Origin: Proteus terrae
GTDB taxonomy: Bacteria; Pseudomonadota; Gammaproteobacteria; Enterobacterales; Enterobacteriaceae
NCBI RefSeq assembly: GCF_003144325.1
Contig: NZ_PENS01000006.1
Coordinates: forward strand, 62,001-126,000
Length of the DNA stretch: 64,000 nt
Reading direction: 5' to 3'
The number at the start of each line of letters is the position of its first letter. Position 1 is the stretch's first letter. The notes beneath the pieces were generated by a model, which was given only the letters and a program-made list of their open reading frames with translations, did no database searches and was not told the DNA's origin. A program made the translations under genes and the position numbers. This document shows, piece after piece, positions 15,954 through 22,592 of this stretch.

Positions 15954-16004
15954 CTTTATATTCTGTTGTGAGGTCTTTAGATACAAATCTCTCACTGTGG
16001 GGAT

Positions 16005-16033
16005 ATAGTATGCTTTTTTTTCCTGAAGATCAA
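16005..16033 (-). promoter_or_regulatory. Late promoter (pR'-like)
   Basis: On the minus strand TTGATC and TACTAT are separated by exactly 17 bases. The start would be near 15998, with a leader that runs into two terminators before the lysis genes. Q proteins of this type load near such promoters. Confidence 0.6.
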
Positions 16034-16071
16034 TACCTATTTTCTACAAAAATAAAAAATAGAGAAAATTA

Positions 16072-16887
16072 TTACTTAACAGTTACTTCTTGAAGAATTT
16101 TTTCTGATAAAGACTCTTCTTTAAAGCATTCTTCAACTAAATGTTCAAATAGCGGCTTATAGTTACTGTACGCAACAGTTTTAGAAACACTCACTACCGC
16201 TTGTACTTGTTCTAATACTTCGCTGAATTTTAAACGAGGATACCCGCGTCCTGAACATTGATTACAAGGTTTGAAAACAGGTATGCCTTGTTTTTCGCTC
16301 TCTTTTTTATCTAAAATTTGACCACGTCCATGACAACGACATGCCAAACGAATTTCGGCTTTTCCCTTACATGTAGGGCAAACAACACGAGTTGTCTCTC
16401 TCACTTCACGGTAAGAGGTTTTATTTATTGGTTTAACTTTAAGCTCATCTTTAAGGTTTCGCTCAAGCCCTTTAACTGATTTTGAGGTGTAGCTTTTGGT
16501 GGTAAAAACTTCAACCTCAATAAATCCATTACAGCAATTAGGACACGCTTTCTTACTTGCGGCACTTCTTGCGTAATCCTGAAAAGCATAATTAGCAATA
16601 ATCTGCAAAACTTTGGATTTATCGTTTTCAGTTAATTTATCAATCGCTTTATATAGATAAACTTGGGTTAATGCGTATTGGTAAAGACTTTCTATCGCTT
16701 CGCTTGGGTTATTAATATTATGTTTAGCTAAAAACAGTTCTATTCCCATGCGCCCTTTTCGCGTTACTAGGCTAATTGATGTCATAACATCGGTGACTGA
16801 AAGTGAATCTACCGATTTAATGGTTCTTACATCACTTAATACAATGCTTTTTGGTGAAAAATATTTAGGTAAGTCTGCTAGTCTCAT
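16072..16887 (-). CDS. Phage antitermination protein Q
   Basis: The 271-residue protein matches the lambdoid Q/Antiterm family. It has an N-terminal helical part (SVTDVMTSISLVTRKGRMG) and a zinc-binding middle with Cys pairs (CPNCC at about 118, CPTCKGKAEIRLACRCHGRG at about 172-191, CNQCSGRG at about 211). It ends with a helical segment. Q modifies RNA polymerase at the late promoter so that it ignores downstream terminators. It lies directly upstream of that promoter and is divergent from the repressor. A good AAAGGAG ribosome-binding site precedes the ATG. It would be the sole activator of lysis and tail genes. Confidence 0.85.
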   Translation of the reverse strand: MRLADLPKYFSPKSIVLSDVRTIKSVDSLSVTDVMTSISLVTRKGRMGIELFLAKHNINNPSEAIESLYQYALTQVYLYKAIDKLTENDKSKVLQIIANYAFQDYARSAASKKACPNCCNGFIEVEVFTTKSYTSKSVKGLERNLKDELKVKPINKTSYREVRETTRVVCPTCKGKAEIRLACRCHGRGQILDKKESEKQGIPVFKPCNQCSGRGYPRLKFSEVLEQVQAVVSVSKTVAYSNYKPLFEHLVEECFKEESLSEKILQEVTVK

Positions 16888-16962
16888 TTAATGCTCCTTT
16901 TGATTTCCTATCACTACTAATTGGTCATCCATGTACCACGACAAGGCATGGCATTTATGCAT
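16888..16962 (-). CDS. Possible 24-residue leader peptide ahead of Q
   Basis: An ORF starting MHKCHALSWYMDDQLVVIGN ends with a TAA immediately followed by the Q ATG. A GGGTGA sequence lies six bases before its start. The exact abutment suggests translational coupling to Q. The peptide is not recognised and could be a coincidence. Confidence 0.3.
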   Translation of the reverse strand: MHKCHALSWYMDDQLVVIGNQKEH

Positions 16963-17061
16963 CTAAATCACCCGCATTTACGGCGTTATCTCAACGTGAT
17001 TTTTACTTACCACTCTTGCATTGGTTTATTTAGTTAATTTTTTGTACTTCTCATACTTTTA

Positions 17062-17076
17062 TTAACTAATGGTTAA
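17062..17076. promoter_or_regulatory. Putative repressor operator O1
   Basis: TTAACTAATGGTTAA is an inverted repeat (TTAAC-N5-GTTAA). It covers the predicted start site of the leftward Q promoter, so bound repressor would block it. It differs at one base from the site at 17118-17132. Confidence 0.65.
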
Positions 17077-17104
17077 TGTTATATTTTAACTAAAGTGACG
17101 TCAA
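17076..17104 (-). promoter_or_regulatory. Promoter of the Q gene
   Basis: On the minus strand TTGACG and TAACAT are spaced 17 bases apart. The promoter lies between the two operator-like palindromes, with one over the start site and the other just upstream of the -35 hexamer. Confidence 0.62.
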
Positions 17105-17117
17105 GCAGCAAAGGAAA

Positions 17118-17132
17118 TTAACCAATGGTTAA
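17118..17132. promoter_or_regulatory. Putative repressor operator O2, overlapping the repressor start codon
   Basis: TTAACCAATGGTTAA is an inverted repeat containing the repressor ATG. Its centre is 56 bases from that of O1. Binding here would hinder transcript elongation or initiation of the repressor gene, giving autoregulation, and would flank the Q promoter. Confidence 0.62.
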
Positions 17133-17862
17133 GATTAATGATAAAACGGAGTTCACAAAAAGGCTTCAAGAAGCTTGTTTAGATTCAGGGATTGCAGGTC
17201 GTGGGTTAGGTAAAAGAATTACAGATGCACTTGCTGAACAAGGTATAAAAGTCAGTGCTCCAGCAGTGTGGAAATGGCTAAACAGCGAATCAATTCCCGA
17301 TCCAACCAATATTTTAGCATTAAGTCAATGGCTCGATGTTCGAGCAGAATGGTTAGAATATGGGCGAGGAGCAAAAAGAAACGATGGTGTTTCAGTCAAT
17401 GAAATGACACCTGTTGATGATTGGGATAATAATACACCGATAGAACGAGATGAAGTTGAGATCCCCTTCTATACTACTATTGAATTAGCTGCCGGTTTCG
17501 GAAGTTGTACCACGGATAATCAGAAGGTGGAGTTATTGAGATTTTCTCGTTCTACATTTAATCGCTATGGTGTTCAACCTAGTGATGCCGTTGCTTTTAA
17601 AGTTCATGGTGACAGTATGTCCCCTGTTATCCCTGATGGTTCAATTGTCACTATCAGTACAGGACATACAAAAATTGTTGATGGCGGTATTTATGCTATT
17701 CAACAAGGTGATCTTTTAAGAGTCAAAATTTTACATCGACTTCCCAATAACACCATAATCATCCGTAGCTATAACACTATTGATTACCCAGATGAGCGTT
17801 CTACATTAGAAGAAGTAAAAATTTTGGGACGAGTATTTAATTGGTCCGTGATGGGTTGGTGA
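17125..17862 (+). CDS. LexA-type self-cleaving phage repressor
   Basis: The 245-residue protein has an N-terminal helix-turn-helix region (about 8-78, with VSAPAVWKWLNSE and WLDVRAEWLEYG). It also has a C-terminal S24 peptidase domain. The Ala123-Gly124 cleavage site, Ser164 in HGDSMSP and Lys201 in LLRVKIL are all present, so RecA-stimulated self-cleavage after DNA damage is expected. It is divergent from Q, with operator-like palindromes between them. A ribosome-binding AAGGA lies nine bases upstream. It is the master switch of the tail locus. The gene ends at a clear terminator. Confidence 0.9.
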   Translation: MVKINDKTEFTKRLQEACLDSGIAGRGLGKRITDALAEQGIKVSAPAVWKWLNSESIPDPTNILALSQWLDVRAEWLEYGRGAKRNDGVSVNEMTPVDDWDNNTPIERDEVEIPFYTTIELAAGFGSCTTDNQKVELLRFSRSTFNRYGVQPSDAVAFKVHGDSMSPVIPDGSIVTISTGHTKIVDGGIYAIQQGDLLRVKILHRLPNNTIIIRSYNTIDYPDERSTLEEVKILGRVFNWSVMGW

Positions 17863-17894
17863 TCGTGATAGATCGATAATCATAGTAATACACG

Positions 17895-17926
17895 AAAACA
17901 CTACAATCTTTTATGTGGTGTTTTTT
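17895..17926 (+). terminator. Terminator of the repressor gene
   Basis: AAAACACTACA pairs with TGTGGTGTTTT (one G-T pair) around an 8-base loop and is followed by further T. It marks the right end of the tail locus. Confidence 0.75.
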
Positions 17927-17957
17927 AATATATATTCATAAAATTTACCCAAGAAAA

Positions 17958-17987
17958 AACCCGTTATCTCTTTTGAGATAACGGGTT
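17958..17987 (-). terminator. Terminator of tRNA unit 1
   Basis: A 13-bp perfect stem AACCCGTTATCTC/GAGATAACGGGTT with a 4-base loop is followed on the minus strand by TTTTCTTG. It ends the leftward tRNA transcript. Confidence 0.85.
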
Positions 17988-17993
17988 CTTATA

Positions 17994-18069
<76 letters not shown>

Positions 18070-18075
18070 TAATTC

Positions 18076-18163
18076 TGGCGGAAGGATAGAGATTCGAACT
18101 CTAGGATGGTTTCCCATCGGCGGTTTTCAAGACCGCTGCCTTCAGCCACTCGGCCATCCTTCC
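18076..18163 (-). tRNA. tRNA-Ser(TGA), copy 1
   Basis: The 88-base class II tRNA begins GGAAGGATGGCCGAG, has the long variable arm of serine tRNAs and ends with an encoded CCA. The anticodon loop CTTGAAA in the stem GCGGT/ACCGC gives anticodon TGA (codon UCA). It is the first gene of the unit and is identical to copy 2. Confidence 0.95.
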
Positions 18164-18173
18164 ATAGCGCGGA

Positions 18174-18202
18174 ATTATGCCTATCTCTGACCCCGCTGTC
18201 TA
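18174..18202 (-). promoter_or_regulatory. Promoter of tRNA unit 1
   Basis: On the minus strand TAGACA and CATAAT are 17 bases apart. They are followed by the GC-rich discriminator TCCGCGC, typical of stringently controlled stable-RNA promoters. Confidence 0.75.
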
Positions 18203-18417
18203 GTCCTGATTGTAAAAAAAATGACTTTTTTATCTGTTTGCTCAATCTTCAAACGCTTTTTGCTTAAAAAGTGCTAACTCACTAATATACTGGTTAATTT
18301 TTGATAACTAAAGATAAAAAATCACAGTGATATCGAGAGATAAATGGAGTAACCCAAAAGGAATTAAATAAAAATAAATAAGAGGGAAAATGAAAAATAG
18401 AATTATAGATAAGAAAA

Positions 18418-18447
18418 AACCCGCTATCTCTTACGAGATAACGGGTT
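18418..18447 (-). terminator. Terminator of tRNA unit 2
   Basis: This is the same hairpin as at 17958-17987, with one change that leaves a G-T pair in the RNA stem (AACCCGTTATCTC/GAGATAGCGGGTT), followed by TTTTCTTA. Confidence 0.82.
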
Positions 18448-18453
18448 CTTATA

Positions 18454-18529
<76 letters not shown>

Positions 18530-18535
18530 TAATTC

Positions 18536-18623
18536 TGGCGGAAGGATAGAGATTCGAACTCTAGGATGGTTTCCCATCGGCGGTTTTCAAGACCGCTGCC
18601 TTCAGCCACTCGGCCATCCTTCC
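18536..18623 (-). tRNA. tRNA-Ser(TGA), copy 2
   Basis: This is an exact copy of the tRNA-Ser at 18076-18163, displaced by 460 bases, with anticodon TGA and an encoded CCA. Confidence 0.95.
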
Positions 18624-18633
18624 ATAGCGCGGA

Positions 18634-18662
18634 ATTATGCCTATCTCTGGCCCCGCTGTCTA
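18634..18662 (-). promoter_or_regulatory. Promoter of tRNA unit 2
   Basis: TAGACA-N17-CATAAT followed by TCCGCGC on the minus strand. It is identical to the unit 1 promoter except for one spacer base. Confidence 0.75.
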
Positions 18663-18826
18663 GCTCCGATTGTAAAAAAATTGGATTTTTTTGTTTGTTT
18701 GCTCAAAGTTCATCCGAATATCCCTTTTAAAGTGATAACCTGTTAATATAATGACTGAATAATGGTGATTGTTTATTCAATTTTCTATTTTTTAATTACA
18801 TTGTCTCTTAAAGGCTCGCAAACTGA

Positions 18827-21535
18827 ATGCGTACATTGAACCAACTCAAGCCAAATACACTAACTCGTCTATATGCCCTGTTTCTTCTTTTTATGGTCAT
18901 ATCACTTTTTCTATACGCTTACAGTTATTTTGACACTTGGCTAGATAGCAAAAAAAATGCTATCAACAATACGACTCACAAATTTGCTCGACAGGTTGAA
19001 GATTACCGTTACCACTCTAATCAGCTTTTTCAGCTATCAAATAAAATAGCAGATACCTCGACGTTCCCTGTATTGCGACTTAATCCAATAAGATTACGTT
19101 CGGATGTATTTTGGCTTGAAGGCCGAGATCAAACCGTAGATTCCATTATATTCGGCAAACCCAATGAGCAAACCTTTCAGTTAGCACAACGATTTGCAAA
19201 TTCACTCGAAATTCTTTGGGGAGTGCGTAATGATTACAGTTCACTTTATTATCTAAATGGTAAAGGAAATGATCTTATCTTAATTACGACTCATTCTGTG
19301 CTTAAGCCGGAGATCCGTTATAAAGAAAGCTATTTAACATTAACGGCTGAAAACAAGCGGTCTGAGTTATTGATGCAATCAACGGCATTAGATGAAAAAG
19401 AGAGTCTTTCTCCCATCAGGAAAATGTCTACAGAAAACATCTACTACTACACTTATCGTATTATGTTTAATGTGCCTGGTCAGTTAACCAGCGTAGTAGC
19501 GTTTGATTTGCCTATCAATAACTTCTTACCTTCAGAATTGTCTCCACACTACTTAAGACTACTTCCAACAGGTCAGCAATCTGTTTACGACAAAAATAGC
19601 ATTGAAGTATCAACAGACGGCTCTTCACTGATTTTTTCTCAACCTATTGCAGGGATCCCCTATTCACTCTCTTATGAATATCCGTTGAAATCGATTATAA
19701 AAGAGATTGCCTACAAAAATATTTGGTTATTAATCAGCCTGCTGGTATTTATTTCTATTTCCATTTTTGGCCATATCTATATTCGGAATAAGTACGTTTT
19801 CCCTTATATCTCTATGACTCGTAACCTACGAATCAAAGAAGAGATGACAAACGACATCATTTCGAATCTCCCGATAGGATTATTAGTCTATAATTTTTCC
19901 TCTAACCATAAGATTATTAGTAATAGTCATGCGGAAAAATTACTGCCTCATATTGATTTATCTAAGATCCGCCAAATGGCGGTTGAGCATAATGGCTTAA
20001 TCCAAACGGCTATCAACAACGAAATTTATGAAATAAGAACCAGTAATAATAACAATATTGACAATACATCATTATTCATATTCCTGAATAAAGATAACGA
20101 AGCATTAATCAATAAAAAATTACAACTTGCACAGCAAGAATATGAGAAAAACACCATCGCACGACGCAAAATTTTATCTAATATGTCATTAGAATTGATG
20201 CGTCCCATCAAAGATATAAATGAGATGGTTTATCAGTTCAAAGAGTTATTACCCGAAGATACTCATCAACAATTGCTTAGCTTATTATTAGAGAAAACAA
20301 ATTACATTTCTGAGTGGATAGAAAACATTACATTAATTAATAAGTTAGAAAATCAAGAATGGAAAATTCATAAGGATGAATTTGAACTCTCAACATTAGT
20401 TGAATCTATTCTGATAACAGCATCACCTTTTATGATAAGAAAAGGCCTAACACTTTATTTCCACAATAACATAAGACCAGGCTTACTTTTAATTAACGAT
20501 GGCCCGGCTTTAAGTAAGATTATTTTATCATTGATTAATTATGCCATTAGTACGACTAATTATGGAAAGATAACAGTTAATCTGAATTTAGTTCAAAATA
20601 AAGATAAAGAAGAAATACTTATTGATATTATTGACAGTGGAAGCGGACTTACACCTCAAGACATTGCTAATATAAAATACCCATTCTTAGGCCAAGCAAT
20701 GGGAGACAAATATTATTCTAACTCAGGTATCATTTTTTATTTATGTCATTTGCTGTGTAATAAGATACAGGGAGAATTAACTATTAAGAGTCAAGAAAGT
20801 ATTGGTTCTCATTTCCGAATTGCACTCCCATACCAGCATATAGATACGGAAGAACGAACTTTTAACGTATTATTAGAGGGTATAAACGCAAAACTCGCCA
20901 TAAAAAACCCTGAAATAGAAAAAATCATCTGTCAACAGCTTGATAAATATGGCGCTACATACTTTGATAAAAATAGAGAGAATCTTTATCCCGAATACGA
21001 TATCATACTTAGGGATACGCCGAATGATAATCCTGAATCTCCAACAATATTATTAATGAGCTCTATTGTTGGATTTGAAAAAATATCAAAAGATTTAATA
21101 AAGTGTAACTATAACTTCGGTGATCCTTTAATAGAGGCTATTACTTATTTAATTGAAGAAAATGAGTCATTTCTCCTAGATACAGCTAAAGAGAGTATTT
21201 GGGATGAAAATAATAACCTTGATAAATACGAAGTAATTCTTAATAATTATAGGAAGAAGTTGAATGGTAGTGATTATAAGGAACTATTTATCAGTACTGT
21301 TCCTATTGATGTTGAAAAACTACACTTAGAAGCAACAAATAAAGACTTTCATTCTCTAGCCCAGACAGCTCATCGTCTAAAAGGGGTTTTTGCCATGTTA
21401 GATTTAGAATATCTCAGAGAAAGCTGTGAATATTTAGAGCATGACATAAAAAATCATAATGAATTAGAGATCAAAGAACGTATCACTCAACTGGATAAAT
21501 GGATTCAACAGTTGCTGCAGCAAGGTAACAATTAA
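18827..21535 (+). CDS. rcsD: Phosphotransferase RcsD (RsbA)
   Basis: The 902-residue inner-membrane protein relays phosphate from RcsC to RcsB. Membrane segments lie at about 13-35 and 300-322 with a periplasmic domain between. A degenerate histidine-kinase-like region follows (about 440-670). The C-terminal HPt domain contains AQTAHRLKGVFAM, with the phosphorylatable His near residue 849. In Proteus mirabilis this gene is known as rsbA and influences swarming. It is two bases upstream of rcsB. The ATG is preceded by AAAGG at a rather long spacing. Confidence 0.95.
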   Translation: MRTLNQLKPNTLTRLYALFLLFMVISLFLYAYSYFDTWLDSKKNAINNTTHKFARQVEDYRYHSNQLFQLSNKIADTSTFPVLRLNPIRLRSDVFWLEGRDQTVDSIIFGKPNEQTFQLAQRFANSLEILWGVRNDYSSLYYLNGKGNDLILITTHSVLKPEIRYKESYLTLTAENKRSELLMQSTALDEKESLSPIRKMSTENIYYYTYRIMFNVPGQLTSVVAFDLPINNFLPSELSPHYLRLLPTGQQSVYDKNSIEVSTDGSSLIFSQPIAGIPYSLSYEYPLKSIIKEIAYKNIWLLISLLVFISISIFGHIYIRNKYVFPYISMTRNLRIKEEMTNDIISNLPIGLLVYNFSSNHKIISNSHAEKLLPHIDLSKIRQMAVEHNGLIQTAINNEIYEIRTSNNNNIDNTSLFIFLNKDNEALINKKLQLAQQEYEKNTIARRKILSNMSLELMRPIKDINEMVYQFKELLPEDTHQQLLSLLLEKTNYISEWIENITLINKLENQEWKIHKDEFELSTLVESILITASPFMIRKGLTLYFHNNIRPGLLLINDGPALSKIILSLINYAISTTNYGKITVNLNLVQNKDKEEILIDIIDSGSGLTPQDIANIKYPFLGQAMGDKYYSNSGIIFYLCHLLCNKIQGELTIKSQESIGSHFRIALPYQHIDTEERTFNVLLEGINAKLAIKNPEIEKIICQQLDKYGATYFDKNRENLYPEYDIILRDTPNDNPESPTILLMSSIVGFEKISKDLIKCNYNFGDPLIEAITYLIEENESFLLDTAKESIWDENNNLDKYEVILNNYRKKLNGSDYKELFISTVPIDVEKLHLEATNKDFHSLAQTAHRLKGVFAMLDLEYLRESCEYLEHDIKNHNELEIKERITQLDKWIQQLLQQGNN

Positions 21536-21537
21536 AC

Positions 21538-22194
21538 ATGAATAACCTTAATATTATTATTGCCGATGATCACCCAATCGTTTTATTCGGTATTCGTAAA
21601 TCTTTAGAACAAATTGAATGGGTCAATGTTGTTGGTGAATTTGAAGATTCGACTTCACTTATCAATAACTTACCTAAGTTAAATGTGGATGCTTTAATTA
21701 CTGACTTGTCTATGCCTGGCGATAAGTATGGTGATGGTATTACACTCATTAAGTACATTAAAAGACATTATCCTAATTTGTCGATTATCGTACTAACAAT
21801 GAATAACAACCCAGCTATTTTGAGCGCAGTCCTTGATCTTGAAATTGAAGGTATTGTGCTTAAGCAAGGTGCTCCGACTGATCTGCCAAAAGCATTGGCT
21901 GCGCTGCAAAAAGGCAAAAAATTTATGCCTGAAAGTGTTGCGAAGCTACTTGAAAAAGTCAATGCGAATGGTTATGGCGATAAACGCCTATCACCAAAAG
22001 AGAGTGAAGTGCTGAGATTATTTGCTGAAGGTTTCCTTGTAACTGAAATCGCGAAGAAACTGAATCGTAGTATTAAAACGATTAGTAGTCAGAAAAAATC
22101 AGCCATGATGAAATTAGGTGTCGATAACGATATCGCATTACTTAATTCCTTATCATCAGTGACTATTGATAAGGAAATTAACGGCCCAGATTAA
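21538..22194 (+). CDS. rcsB: Response regulator RcsB
   Basis: The 218-residue protein has a receiver domain with the acidic pair DD at 10-11, Asp56 in DALITDLSMPG as phosphoacceptor and a conserved Lys near 109. It also has a LuxR-type helix-turn-helix (about 150-205, LSPKESEVLRLFAEGFLVTE). RcsB is the transcription factor of the envelope-stress phosphorelay and controls capsule, flagella and division genes. The start is two bases after the rcsD stop, so the two are translationally linked. A terminator hairpin follows. Confidence 0.97.
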   Translation: MNNLNIIIADDHPIVLFGIRKSLEQIEWVNVVGEFEDSTSLINNLPKLNVDALITDLSMPGDKYGDGITLIKYIKRHYPNLSIIVLTMNNNPAILSAVLDLEIEGIVLKQGAPTDLPKALAALQKGKKFMPESVAKLLEKVNANGYGDKRLSPKESEVLRLFAEGFLVTEIAKKLNRSIKTISSQKKSAMMKLGVDNDIALLNSLSSVTIDKEINGPD

Positions 22195-22231
22195 TTTCAC
22201 TGTAGTTACCTTAGTTGCACCGATAAAATCA

Positions 22232-22262
22232 GGAAGCTCAACCCTTTGGGGAGCTTCTCTGC
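22232..22262 (+). terminator. Terminator of rcsDB
   Basis: GAAGCTC and GAGCTTC form the stem around an imperfect CCC/GGG core, followed by TCTCTGCTTTTT. Confidence 0.6.
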
Positions 22263-22534
22263 TTTTTAGTCTTTAATTTATCCTTCTTTCTTTTTGGGCT
22301 CCCCCTTTCTTTCCCTTAGTAATATCCTCCTTTGTTTACAAGCGCTTCTAAGCAGTATGATTTATCCTTCTATTTCTTCATACCCTTATTAGCTTCAGTG
22401 CTCACAGAGCATTGTAGAGGCTTTATTACCCTGCTTTTAAGTCATTTATCTTGTTATGACTCTGCTCTGTTTTTACCTTATCTATCAAAATACTTTTTAA
22501 ATGCATCACTTTTCGCCTTATTTGGGCTTAAAAA

Positions 22535-22566
22535 TAAATAAAGACTAATAAATTAGTCTTTATTTA
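22535..22566. terminator. Palindromic bidirectional terminator by rcsC
   Basis: TAAATAAAGACTAAT and its exact complement flank an AA loop, giving a 15-bp stem. Being A+T-rich on both sides, it can terminate rcsC on the minus strand. Confidence 0.6.
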
Positions 22567-22592
22567 CTCATTTTATCGTTCACGTTCTAGAA

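Larger units (their letters stand above)
15711..16071. other. Late control region between Q and lysis genes
   Basis: The 361 bases between the holin frame and Q hold a leftward promoter (16005-16033) and two minus-strand terminators (15934-15953 and 15848-15868). The out-of-frame ATG behind a strong ribosome-binding site also lies here. The order promoter, terminator, lysis genes is that of lambdoid late operons controlled by Q antitermination. Confidence 0.7.
3066..17862. other. R-type tailocin-like locus (headless contractile tail)
   Basis: The block reads leftward from Q to the fibre, with the repressor divergent on the right. Its order is repressor, Q antiterminator, holin, muralytic enzyme, Rz/Rz1, tail terminator, sheath, tube, chaperones, tape measure, hub proteins, spike, gp25-like wedge, baseplate J, DUF2612 protein and fibre. 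Nothing in the block resembles a capsid, protease, portal, terminase, integrase, excisionase or replication protein, and the genes are tightly packed. Retaining a complete tail plus lysis plus SOS-type control while lacking head and DNA genes is the hallmark of tailocins such as R-pyocin, carotovoricin and xenorhabdicin. A decayed myovirus prophage is the alternative. Confidence 0.82.
22195..22592. other. rcsB-rcsC convergent intergenic region
   Basis: About 400 bases hold the rcsB terminator hairpin (22232-22262) and a long palindromic terminator (22535-22566) near the rcsC end. A TTG-started hydrophobic frame at 22332-22541 has no ribosome-binding site or recognised family. I see no convincing gene here. 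Confidence 0.65.

Noticed and set aside
22332..22541. 69-codon hydrophobic ORF between rcsB and rcsC
   Set aside because: It starts with TTG, has no ribosome-binding site and resembles no family; probably chance hydrophobicity of T-rich sequence.
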